From positions 46,820,473 to 46,884,472 of the forward strand of contig NC_052046.1 in assembly GCF_015832195.1 (NCBI RefSeq): a DNA stretch of 64,000 nucleotides. The letters run 5' to 3'. Below are positions 1 to 10,258 of this stretch, one piece after another. The notes below the pieces were generated by a model, which searched no databases, was not told the origin of the DNA, and saw only the letters and a list, made by a program, of their open reading frames with translations. The translations under genes and the position numbers were made by a program. The DNA comes from Motacilla alba alba. Its lineage: Eukaryota; Chordata; Aves; Passeriformes; Motacillidae. Numbering within the stretch: the stretch's first letter is position 1; each line of letters begins with the position of its first letter.

Positions 1-399
1 TGCTCCAGCAGTGTTAAACCCTGAGATGTTTTCAGACTTATGAGCTGTCACTGTTAAGAGCATATTGAGAGCATTTGCAGACACACTACCAAGAAATTGC
101 GGAGGAGAAACAACAGTACACTCATACCAGCAGCAGCCAGGTTAGAAAGTTCTGCCCTGGTTTGTTCTATATTTGGATGACTCACATCCCCAGGGAAACC
201 ACATCAATGAAAACACAAAAAAGAGCACACATGCCTATGTCAATGGATAAAGTACAACAACATGTGTTGGTCAGAACTTCTCAAACTATAAGATAATTTC
301 TATAGGATTAAAATAAAAGTTAAAATAAGAGACAAAACTGTTAGGTATTTGGAGGAAGTGGTCTTTTGGGCTATCTAAAAGAGTAAGCAGCACAGGGCA
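1..399. other. Single-copy non-coding DNA
   Basis: Short open frames here are stop-bounded and resemble no protein family I recognise. No tandem repeat, RNA gene or promoter signal stands out. Confidence 0.5.
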
Positions 400-684
400 G
401 GGCTTAATGCTGACTTGCCATGGAGCAGGGTAATATCAAGGACCAGATTATTCAACACCTTTGGTAAAGACATAGAAGAGGCAGTGAAAAGGGTGGTTTC
501 TAAACAAGAAAAACTTAACTACTTAACATGGAAGTAGGGAAATGCCATGCCATTGTCAAAGAACTCTGTAATGACTTTACAAAAAAACAAAATTGAGGCC
601 ATATGAGCTCCAGTTTGAATACATATACAGCATCTAGGCAGAAATAACCTAACCCAGAGGTAGCAGTCATGGCAGAGAAAGGAG
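400..684 (+). mobile_element. Worn CR1 LINE fragment, reverse-transcriptase region
   Basis: In plus-strand frames broken by stops, short pieces match the CR1 ORF2 reverse transcriptase downstream of its central region. Near 447-486 the codons read LFNTFGKDIEEAV, the counterpart of the family's LFNIFINDL-type segment. Near 621-657 they read HIQHLGRNNLTQR, the counterpart of its VLHLGRNNP-type segment. The part between them, where the catalytic FADD box should lie, is not recognisable. The piece ends where the opposite-strand CR1 begins at 685, so the younger copy may have landed in this one. The 5' limit is a guess. Family assignment rests on remembered CR1 motifs. Confidence 0.5.
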
Positions 685-1930
685 ATCACAGAATCACAGA
701 ATGGTGTGGATTGGAAGGACACCATGAAGGTAATTTAGTTCCAACTCTTCCACTAGGTTCTCTTCTCTGAGGTTGCTCAGAGCCCCATCCAACCTGCCTA
801 AACACCTTTGATGGAGCACCCACAGCTTCCCTGGGCAACATGTTTGAGTGATTGGCCACCAACACAGTAAAGAACATTTTCCTTATATATAATCTAAGCC
901 TGCTCTTTTTCAATTTGCACCCATTCCCCTTTTGCTTTCACTACCTGCTCTTTTAAATAGTCTTGCCCTATCTTTCACAAAAATTCCCTTCAGGTACTGG
1001 AAGGCCACAATTATCCTTCTCCTCTCCTGGCTGAAAAAAACCAGTCCTCTCAGTCTTTCCTCACAGGAGTGATGCTTCAGCCCTCCAGTCAACTTGGTGG
1101 CCTTCTCTGGATTTTTCTCCAACAGTTCCATGGCCTTCCAGACCCCAGAGCTGGATGCAGGGTTCCAGGTGGGCTCTCACCAGAGCAGAGCAGAAGGGCA
1201 GAATCCCCTCCCTGGCCCTGCTGCCCACACTGCTTTGGATGCAGCCCAGGACATGTTTGGCTCTCTGGGCTGGGAGTGCCGAAGGCTGGCTCATGTCCAG
1301 CCTCTCACCCACCAACACCCTCAAGTCCTTCCCACGGGGCTGCTTTCCATCTGCTCATCACCCAGCCTGTGCTGATACCAGAGGTTGTCCCAGCCCAGCT
1401 GCAGCACTTTGCACTTGGACTTTTTAAGCCTCATGAGATTCCCAGGGGCCCACTTCTCCAGCTTGTTCAAATTCCTCTAGAAGAAATACTGTCATTCAGG
1501 TGAATCAACTACACCACTCCACTTGATGTCACTTGCAAATTTGCTGAGGGTGCACATGATCCTTCTATCTATGTCATTGATGGAGAGATAAAATAACACT
1601 GGTCCCAATGTGAATCCTTGAGAAGCACCACTCATCACTGATGCACATTGGGATTCTGAGCCACTGACCACTAGCTACTGGATGTGACCACACAACCAGT
1701 TTCTAATCCTTCTAAGAGTCTACCTGTTGAATCCATCACTCTTCAATTTAGAAAGAAGGGGAGATCATGTCACTTACAGATGTCCAGCTAAATGACACCT
1801 GTAGCACTTTCCTTATCCGCTGACATAGTAACTCCACTATAAAAGGCTAGTGGGTTGGTCAGACAGGACCTTCCCTTGTGAAGCCACGTGGGCTGTCTCA
1901 AATCACCTCCTTCTCCTCCTTGTGGCACTT
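685..1930 (-). mobile_element. CR1 LINE, 5'-truncated copy with 3' tail
   Basis: This is a retrotransposon remnant lying on the minus strand. Its 3' end is at 685, where the plus strand reads ATCACAGAATCACAGAAT, the complement of the short tandem repeat that ends CR1 elements. Moving up the element, minus-strand frames give AKHVLGCIQSSVGSR (about 1220-1265), the C-terminal part of ORF2, and GRSCLTNPLAFYSGVT (about 1800-1880), a conserved reverse-transcriptase segment. The expected catalytic box Phe-Ala-Asp-Asp is encoded at 1528-1539 but reads Phe-Ala-Ser-Asp, and frameshifts separate the pieces, so this copy cannot transpose on its own. The 5' break near 1930 is typical of CR1 truncation during reverse transcription. 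The open frames on the opposite strand across this interval are shadows of the element. Confidence 0.93.
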
Positions 1931-4511
1931 GACTGGAAATTATTACACTACTAGATTTTGCAAGTTCCTTTTTAAGAGAACAAACCCCATTTCCTTTAAA
2001 ATACTGCATACAGTGTTTTTGGCTTTGCAAAGTGTATGTGACAAATCATTTCAAAGCTCTGTCAGTCAGATGCAAAGTGAGGAGTCAGAAAAGAAGCCAT
2101 CAATTTTTCTGGGCTCACAAGCAAGTGTTGCTTCACTACCCTGTCTGGAATGGGCATAAGGAACAGGATTCCTTTCTCACCATGCCTCTGTGACTATATC
2201 TGTTGTAATTTGGAGCAGTTTAATTGACTGAATCTGATTACTTTTGTTCAGTGCATCTCTTGGTCATACCATTTTATTTATGTATTACTTTTTATTATTA
2301 TACCACTACATACTCTATATAAAGCCTACTTATTTTATCTCTGTGCATTAAATATTTTTAATATGCCTGTCAGATTTCATTCCTTGGAGAAAGGAATCCC
2401 ATCTGTATGAGCAAGTAGAAGAGGTTTTAAAGGTGCTTCCAGCTGAGCAACAGTGAGCACTTCCCATGATGCACCTTTACCCTGCACCAGGTGATGCTCC
2501 TAGCTGAGCTACAGTGAAATTCACTTCACCTTACACAGCAGCCTTCATTTTATTTTGTGTTTGTGCAGCACAGACTGTGAGAAGTTGATGCATCATTCCA
2601 AGGTTCACAGATGCTATGGTAAAGCTAATAGGTTACCTGCAGCAGTTGCCACAATAATTAAAAGAGGGAATTTCTTTTTCTTTCTTTGTCCAAATTTGTT
2701 TGATCCCCTACAAGTGTCCTCTGAGAACATATCATTTATCCATTTTTCCCCAACTCTTTCACTCAACTCAGAGTGCCTGCTACCTTGGCTGATAACAAGT
2801 CATTTCTCCTGTCCTGCAGCAATCTGCAATATGCAGGAAGTGAGTAAAGCAGATGTAAGCTTGCTGAGAACTGCTTTTCATCCTCCTGTCTGCTAATCCT
2901 ACCTGATAAGATCTGCTGTTTCTGAGCACATGCTGCACCATAGTTTCCAGCCTGAGGAAAAATTTATGGGTTCTGTAGTCATAAATTTCATGTAACCATA
3001 TATGCAAGGTGAAGCTTTTTGTAGGCACATTTTGAAGAGTGTGCACACAGAATCATTAGCACAAAATCTTGTTTTATAAATGTCATCAGAGGAACATGCA
3101 TGGGCAGTACCTTTGAGCGCTTGAAGGCTGCGATGCAAATATGAGTCAGCTACAGTGCTCTAATGAATTGCTACTCTGATATCTGTCACACATTAAGTAT
3201 CACCCTATATATATGGACATGAAATTTTAATTGGGGTCAAAAGTGTTTGGGTTTCTTTTAGGAAAGGCATTATAACTACCAAGAGCCCAGACCTGGTTTG
3301 GTATTTTTTTAACAAAATACTCATTTTCACAGTGCTGAAATTCAACAATTGCTCCCACTGAGAGGTATCTTTTCAGCAAGTATATCTCTGTCAGCTATGA
3401 GATGAATTATCATACCCTCTGAAAAATCTAAATTTTGGACCATTCAAACGGGGTAAACATACATTACCTCAAAACTTTTTCAGTATTCACCAGGCCTTTC
3501 CAAGACCTCACAACCTGTTAAAATTTCATACAAGATCACCAGGCCATTGATCTAATCTAGACTGGAAATATCCTAAAGTACCCAAACGGAAAGGTAAAAT
3601 AATGGCCAAGGATGATGGGAGAAAGAGGAAGCAGCAGAGTAAAATAATGCACGTTACTGAGAGCCTTGACTTTATCAACCTTCCTGCAAGGGCCCTAACT
3701 TCTAAAGAATTTGAAAAATGCATGGAAGTGCTAAGCATTTCAGCTTCTCATTGTAGATATGTTAAAAACAAAAGTTCCAGAAATCTCAAAAATTTTAAAG
3801 GTCTGAAGAAAACACTACATATTGCTAGATTCATGCTAAAAATAGTGAGAGGTAACAACATCTGTGCCTGTAATTGCTGCCAGAGCAGGCAACTCCAGGG
3901 TATCTTTCATATGCCATCAAAGCAGCAAAATGTCACTGCATGGGATATGTCTCTTAAACAGTGAGGTAGACACATTTCTAGCAATATTCATGTCAATGAA
4001 AAATATTTTTGCAAATCTACATAAAAATATTTTAGAAGCCTTTCCAATACTGGCAAAACTTCTGCCAAATTTGACCAGTGATAAAAGGAAATATGTCTGA
4101 ACCTGGCTTTGTAAGAAGATGACGTGATGAAATATCCAGCCCAGAAAAGCTAAATAGCTCACCAAGATCACTGTAAATTCCCATTTTGCTGCCCTCAGAA
4201 CCCTTCACACCTCTTTCAGCTCCCACTAACCCACTGAGCCACCATTCTGCTACCACTTCATGGCTCATTTTGCTTAAGTTGCTGAGAAGCTTGACACAGT
4301 TCTTGTCTCAGATTTTGAAAATGGCTAAGCAGCCATATGCAAATGAACAAGAGGAAAATTTAAACCATTCAAGGAGTTTGAGCCCCATGTGAAATCCCAC
4401 CACAGGAAATTGCTGTTTAATCACCACTGTTGTTCTTTACACTGCTTCCACAAATATTTTCATATTCAAAGTCAGCAGGGGTTAAATTTATTTCTTTAGT
4501 TCACTTTATAC
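1931..4511. other. Single-copy non-coding DNA
   Basis: No gene is recognisable. The longest open frame (3602-3964, 120 codons, plus) has a basic N-terminus but no domain I know and no splice or promoter context. AT-rich DNA lies at about 2260-2350. An imperfect direct repeat near 2434-2516 is listed separately. Confidence 0.5.
2434..2516 (+). repeat. Imperfect direct repeat, two units of about 23 bp
   Basis: TGCTTCCAGCTGAGCAACAG begins at 2434 and a close copy, TGCTCCTAGCTGAGCTACAG, begins at 2494. Both contain the E-box-like core CAGCTGAG or TAGCTGAG. The spacing is 60 bp. It may be a small ancient segmental duplication. Confidence 0.5.
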
Positions 4512-4552
4512 TCATATATACATATGCATATACATATACAATATGTATACAA
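4512..4552. repeat. AT-rich (TATACA)-like simple repeat
   Basis: An alternating purine-pyrimidine tract made of CATATA/CATATG/TATACA units, interrupted, about 40 bp long. Probably a decayed microsatellite. Confidence 0.7.
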
Positions 4553-7277
4553 AATTTGGGTATTCCATACTGGATATTCCCTATATTTGAATATTCTCCA
4601 CATTAGCTGCTTTCTACATATTAAATAGACCCATCACATTGACCTGGAGAAATAAATCTCTTTTGTTTTGTTCTGCTCTGCTTTCACATCATTGTACACC
4701 GAGCCTATAGATAAAATGGTAGGCCAGTATTACAAGGGCTGATGGACATTTTACAAAACAGTGAGGTGACAGTCAGTCTTAAATTAAGAAGCTGAACTCA
4801 TCATCAGTTATTTCCGTGTGAAAAGTCAGGTCACTATGACTCTTTTTTATCTTCTTATGTGTTAGTAGGCGTTAACCACATTAAGAATATTAACAAATCT
4901 TAAGGTCCAGGAGCTCCTTACCAGCTTTTCCAACAGAGGTTGTAGACAATTTAAGGAGAAGCTATTTACAACATACAATAAATGGAAAGTTCCCTTGCAG
5001 GCAATACATGAAAGATCCTGCTTCAATGTCACTTTGTTTGCAGATCATGATGAATTGAGAGTTTGTTTATTCACTAGGGCTACAGCATATTTCATGTAAA
5101 AGCATGTGCTGCTGTTATCACAGCATTTCCTAAAGCTGAGGTGAGGGCTTCAATTATGGCACTGATATCACAGTTGGCTCAAGATGCTAACGCGTGCCCC
5201 TGTGAGATAACTGTGCGCTTACGGGGTACACTTTTGGTGTGCAGCAGACTCTTAATTAAGCTCTCTGCCTAGCTGCTCACCAACATAAGGAGAAAGTTCA
5301 TTTCAGACCATGGGAACATTTTGTTTTGTCCATGCTGGGACTGCCTTTTGGAGTGTAGGTTCTGCCAGCCTTCACTCAGCAGTCACAGTCATCAGGCAAC
5401 ATTAACCTTTTGTAGACTGTAAGCACAAACGCTGTACACATGCCTCCCAAATTATTCATTTGGCTTACAGGCAGGAAAATGCCATTGTATTTAAATCATT
5501 GGCACTGATCTCATTCAATCTAGGTATATAGTGTCAATTTGGTTTAATTCTTCTCCTGATTGATTTGTGCTTTTTACCTTCACATTTTGTTTTGCCTACA
5601 AGCACATTCTTGAATATGAAATACCACTTTTTGGAGTAATTAGTCCAGTACACAAAAGCTTCCAGAGAAGTAAAAACAGAATCTTGAGAAATGGAGAATT
5701 ATTCTAAAGACAGATTTATATGTTAATATTTGCCTTAGATTTATTTTGAAATTTTTTCACATTATTATTTGATTAGCATGAAGGCACAGAACAGAATTGT
5801 TCTACGTAAGCAAGAACCAATAATAATATAGGAGCTGACAATTATAATAGTTGAAAAAGAACTGAAGCATTTTTCTCCTGCCTAAGGACACAGGGGAAGG
5901 GTAGCTAGGAACATGCTGGACTTAAAATCTGGGTTATAATCATAACATAAAATGAGGTCAGGTAATGAGTTAAAGAAGCTTGGGCCTTTGGATACAAATG
6001 ACCTTAAATACAATAAAACTTTCTTTCAAGTTCCAGATTCTCTACTATTTTTAAAGATCATGCTTTAGCTGTCTGTGGTTAAGAATCAGAAATGTGAGAG
6101 CAGAAAACCAAGTGGATATCTGGACAAATATCATGATCTCTGTAGTAATCTTCTTGTAAAATAGGGACACAGGAACCAAACTTGTGGCAGTATCATTAAA
6201 TGTTCAGGAGGTAACACATAGTCAGATGGAAAATGCTATGTTATTTTTAATTTCTGCTAGTAAGATTGCAGAGCTCAGAGCAGTCTGGTGGCATTTAACA
6301 GCATGCCCTGAAAAATACACCTGTTGAAATGTTGCTGTCTCTTTTAAAAATATCTCTGGTGCCTGCATAACCAAACACTAAATTGGAATATGCTATCTGC
6401 ATCCCTGAGAACAATAGAAGGCTTGATTTGTATGAAGCAAGACTGAACAAAATAATTATAAGGAAATAGAACTTTCAAAACCCTCAAAGCATAATGAAGT
6501 TTTTTCACGGTGAAGGAGGACAAGATCAGAAAGGCAAACATAGAATGCTGCCTTAGGTAATTTTATTACTCCATTATATTAAAAGATAGGAAGTTTCAAA
6601 ATACAAAGTTTGCACGAGAAGTCCATATAAAAAGCTGTAATATATATGAGAAATTGAACATGAAAACCCTGTCCTATGAGATTTCAGTCAACTTTCTCTA
6701 TTATTTCTGTATTTCTCTAATCTAAAACTAATCTATAGTGTCAACAGATTTACTCAAATCTCTCATCAATATCTGAATGCCTGACCCAAGCTCTTGATAT
6801 TCAAGGTCTTGCAAACTCATTCCACCAGGACAACTGGATGATACATTTGATATAGTTGCAATCTTATTTATTTTAAAAGAAGCTAGACAATGTACAATTT
6901 TTTCAGGGCACTAGAAATCCAAAATTAGACAGTAGTTTCCTTGTCCAGAGGAAAAGTGTTCTTCCAGAGTCTCAAGTGTTTTTCTGTCTGGTAGCACACC
7001 CAAAAAGCTTTCAGCTTCTACTCACTGCCTTCTCTTTCTGTGTGCACTTTTCTTGTGTCTCTTTTGACTGTGCTTGACCCTGTCAGGCATAACCAAATAC
7101 ACACACAGACATGTACATGTGATTCCACATATGATTCCTCTAATGGTTCCAAATGTATGTGTTCAAAACCTTGTAGGGGTCCAGATGACTTCCTTCCCCA
7201 GCCTCCTCACAATCTGTATTCAGGACCATTAGTGTATCCTGAGCTAGAAGTGACTGACAAGGAACACTGAAGTGATC
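4553..7277. other. Single-copy non-coding DNA
   Basis: All frames are heavily stopped, with no open frame above about 80 codons. The sequence is AT-rich. Around 5085-5275 lies a block with clustered motifs, listed separately. Nothing else stands out. Confidence 0.5.
5085..5275. promoter_or_regulatory. Possible regulatory block (GATA sites, local CpGs)
   Basis: The block holds the GATA-type core TTATCA at 5115-5120, GATATCA near 5164 and AGATAA at 5205-5210. Four CpGs lie close together between 5191 and 5223 (CGCG, TGCGC, ACGGG) in DNA that is otherwise CpG-poor. It ends in TTAATTAAG, a homeodomain-type core. The motifs are visible. That they act as an enhancer is inference, because such short motifs also occur by chance. 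Confidence 0.2.
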
Positions 7278-7405
7278 CTGAGATTAATTCAGTTGGTTAG
7301 AGCATGGTGTTAATAACATCAGGGTTTGATCTCTGTATGGACCATTCACTCCATCTGGACCTGATGATCCTTCTGAGTCTCTTTCAATTTAGAATACTCT
7401 GTGAT
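7278..7405 (+). mobile_element. tRNA-Ile-derived SINE with CR1-type tail (TguSINE1-like)
   Basis: The first 67 bases follow a tRNA-Ile(AAU). The D-arm reads AATTCAGTTGGTTAGAGC (box A region), the anticodon arm reads TGGTGTTAATAACA with AAT in the anticodon position, the T-arm reads GGTTTGATCTC (box B) and the head ends GGACCA. The variable loop is shortened and the acceptor stem is mismatched, so it is not a working tRNA gene. From 7345 on, the sequence follows a CR1 3' tail: CTGATGATCCTTCTGAGTCT, then TACTCTGTGAT. This head-plus-tail structure is that of TguSINE1, a passerine SINE moved by the CR1 machinery. The structure is clear. The exact family name is from memory. Confidence 0.82.
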
Positions 7406-7808
7406 CTGCAAAGTCCAACTGCTGGTCCTGCACGGGATGCCCCAGGAATGTGCTTGAGAGCATTGTCCAAGTACTTACTTGAACTCTGTCAGGCTGATGC
7501 TGTGACCACTTCCCTGGGGAGCCTGTTCCAGTGCCCAATTACCCTCTGGGGAAAGAACCTTTTTCTAATATCCAACCCAAAACTCTCCTGACTCAGCTTC
7601 ATGCCATTCCCTCAAGTCCTGTCACTGGTCACCAGAGGAAAGAGATCAGTGCTTGCCCCCCTGCTTCCCATTGTGATGAAGCTGTAGACTGCAATAAGGT
7701 CTCCCCTCCATCTCCTCTTTTCAGGCTAAAGAAGTCAAGTGATCTCAGCTGCTCCTCATAAGGCTTCCTCTCTACATCCTTTGCCATCTTCAATTGCTGC
7801 AGTCTCTT
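7406..7808 (-). mobile_element. CR1 LINE 3' fragment, different subfamily (CR1-J-like)
   Basis: Read on the plus strand, this is the complement of a CR1 3' region: AGTCCAACTGCTGGTCCTGC, later CCACTTCCCTGGGGAGCC and AGGTCTCCCCTCCATCTCC, ending near TTGCTGCAGTCTC. The wording differs from the copies at 685 and 14076, so it belongs to another subfamily, which I recall as CR1-J. The usual tail of the element is missing. Instead the SINE tail touches it head to head at 7405/7406. It is 5'-truncated and carries no intact reading frame. Confidence 0.85.
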
Positions 7809-10045
7809 ATTTCAGGAAGTAGCTTGGTTTTCCTTTCACCTGAGTTCAGAACCAGGATAAGCTCTATAATGTGCCACAGAGATGTGTGAGAAATGGGGTG
7901 GAACGGAGTATGAGAAGGTAAGATAGGCATATCTATGCAAGGTATGCTACTGTGCAGCAAGGAGGGGATGGAGACAGAGCCCTGTCTTGCTCTACACATC
8001 AGCTGGGCTTATTTTACAGTCAACACAGATGTGCACACAGGTGGGTGACAAAGGCACATAGCGCAGGCATGCATATTCTAAGTTTTCTTCTACTCATTTT
8101 TTATGAATTACACCATCCCCTGGAAAAAAGTTCTGGTGCCTGTTTTGCTGTTTTATATGTAAAGTGCGTTTATCATAAAGCAGTCTCATTTGCAGCTTAA
8201 GACTTATTGTGGCATCTCTGCTTCCTCTTGCTGTTCCATACACTATTGGCATGTGTGTGTCCATACGCTTGTGCATGCTGTCTTGAGTGTGTAAACCTGG
8301 TGCAATCAGGTGGTAGATGCTGTTAGACATGGGATAAGAGCAGTTTCCAGAAAGCTGCCGTAGCAAATACTTATTGGAAATCAAAAAGGCTCCTAGGCAA
8401 CTTTTTTATAGGCTTTGAGTTATTCTTGTTTTGAAAATCAAGACCCTTGGCTGACCAATAATGTAAATCCAAACCAGACAATCTTCTGAGTGTAATTGCG
8501 TAGTTATACAGGATTGCTTTCTATTAACAAAACTTTGTAACAGCAACTAGTTAAACTGAAGCAGCACTTTATGCTAAGATATATTGCGCTGTTAATGATA
8601 CTGATTGTCAGTTAAGCTTCACCTTCCTTATAAAGCTGTGTATTTCTTCTCAAAACATTTAGCAGAAAAAAAGGCGAGATATTATTTGGCTTGTCTAACA
8701 AAGCAACACAAGTTCTGTAACCTACAGTAACACTGTAACAGTAACACTATCTGAAACATGTCAAGTGAAGAATCAAAATCCACAGATACATCAGCTTTCT
8801 TTAAAGAAAAATAAAATTATAACTTGTATATAATTTATAACTTCACTTTATTACTATTCTTATTCTGTGATACTGCCTTTGTTCTATGAATACAGCCCAA
8901 AATGTGTGTTACACCACTCATTGCTCTCTGTAGGATAAAACATCCTACTCAAGAGGTAGGCTGGCAAGCGAATGGATGCCAAGATTGATTTGTGACATAC
9001 TGTTCATACTGTTTGTGACATGTCCATGATGTTCATACTTCTACTTAGCATTAAAGGTGGTTAAAGCTGGGCAACAGCCCAGTCCTCACAAAACAAAGCA
9101 CTGGCCACATTTAGCAATGAGAAATCTGCATCTTGTGGGTTATTACTCTTCTTCTTAAAGCATCTGTAGCCTATCAGCGCAATCTTATTTCACCTGTTAT
9201 GAATTCTTCCGGTTCATTATTTTACTTTATAGTGCGTCAGTATCCACTGAGCTATGTACCCTGAGATCACAAACCATTGCATTCATAAAAAGCTATTTTT
9301 ATTTAATGTGCTTATTTCTAACTTCAGGAGTAGGAAATTTTCGCATCACTACCCATGAGTCACTAGTGATCAGACTATTTTAACAACTACCCAAAACATT
9401 ACCTCCCTTGAGTTTATTCTTTCCTCCTGCTGATCTTGCTAGCACTGATTGAACTTACTGTACTAACAAACCTCCAGAGGTTGTTTCCAACCACATCAAC
9501 CTGTCCTAGTCAGTAGAGAATACATATTTTGCAAATCCTTAGGAAGAACTAGTTGGTGACAAAGAATAGGATGCAGTTTAAAGAGGAGTAAATCAGTGAG
9601 GTAAGGCATGGAGAACTGAGAGGACTCTTTCACAGCTCTCCTGCTTTCTTTTTTGAAATTGAATGATAAATCTTAGAGTACTTAGAGCACACATGTTATT
9701 CAACACCCTGCAAGGTGATTACCTACTGGTAGAGGTTATGCATTGAGGTCTGTGGGGGCAACATGCCATCATTCACCTGGAGAATGAATCCCATTTGCTA
9801 GCAAAAGATATCAGCCCTGTTCTTAAAAGGACCACCTGCCAAGGAACCAGCAATACTTACTGAACACATCCACCAATGCCTCAGAGAAAAGCAAGCTCAC
9901 AGAGGACAAGGCTGCTTGGCTTCTCTTGGTATTCATACAAAGAACAGTACCATGATACTCTCAGCAAGTGTCCATGCACCTGTGTTGCAAATGCCATGTG
10001 GCACCTTGGAGTATTGTAGGATGAGTGGCCAGTGACATCTCTTTG
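7809..10045. other. Single-copy non-coding DNA
   Basis: No gene is recognised. Small local repetitions occur: GTAACACTGTAACAGTAACAC around 8729-8750, and two copies of TTTGTGACAT with TGTTCATACT around 8989-9040. Open frames are short and unsupported. Confidence 0.5.
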
Positions 10046-10258
10046 ATTCTCATCTAGGAAGAAATTCTTCACTGTGAGTGGAATGAAGCACTGGAACAGA
10101 TTGTACAGGGAAGTAGTGGATGTCCCATCCCTGGAAGTGTCCAAGACTAGGTTGGATGGAGTTTTGTGCAACCTGGTCTTGCGGAAGGTGCCCTTGCCAG
10201 TGGCAGGGGAATTGAAATCAGGTGTCTTTCCAGACAATTCCATTATTCTGTGATTCCT
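10046..10258 (+). mobile_element. CR1 LINE, 3'-end fragment
   Basis: This is a heavily 5'-truncated copy of about 210 bp on the plus strand. It opens with CTAGGAAGAAATTCTTCACT, runs through GATGTCCCATCCCTGGAAGT, AGGTTGGATGGAG and CAACCTGGTCTTG, and ends with ATTCTGTGATTCCT, the CR1 terminal repeat. It is the untranslated end of the element, so no protein is expected. The minus-strand 120-codon frame over this interval is a shadow of it. Confidence 0.9.

Noticed and set aside
1069..1503. Plus-strand open frame of 144 codons
   Set aside because: It lies antisense within the minus-strand CR1. The other plus-strand frames across 1094-1427 are shadows of the same element.
7278..7344. Functional tRNA-Ile gene
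   Set aside because: The variable loop is shortened, the acceptor stem does not pair well, and the sequence runs on into a CR1-type tail, so it is a SINE head.
9881..10243. Minus-strand open frame of 120 codons
   Set aside because: More than half of it is the complement of a CR1 3' untranslated end.
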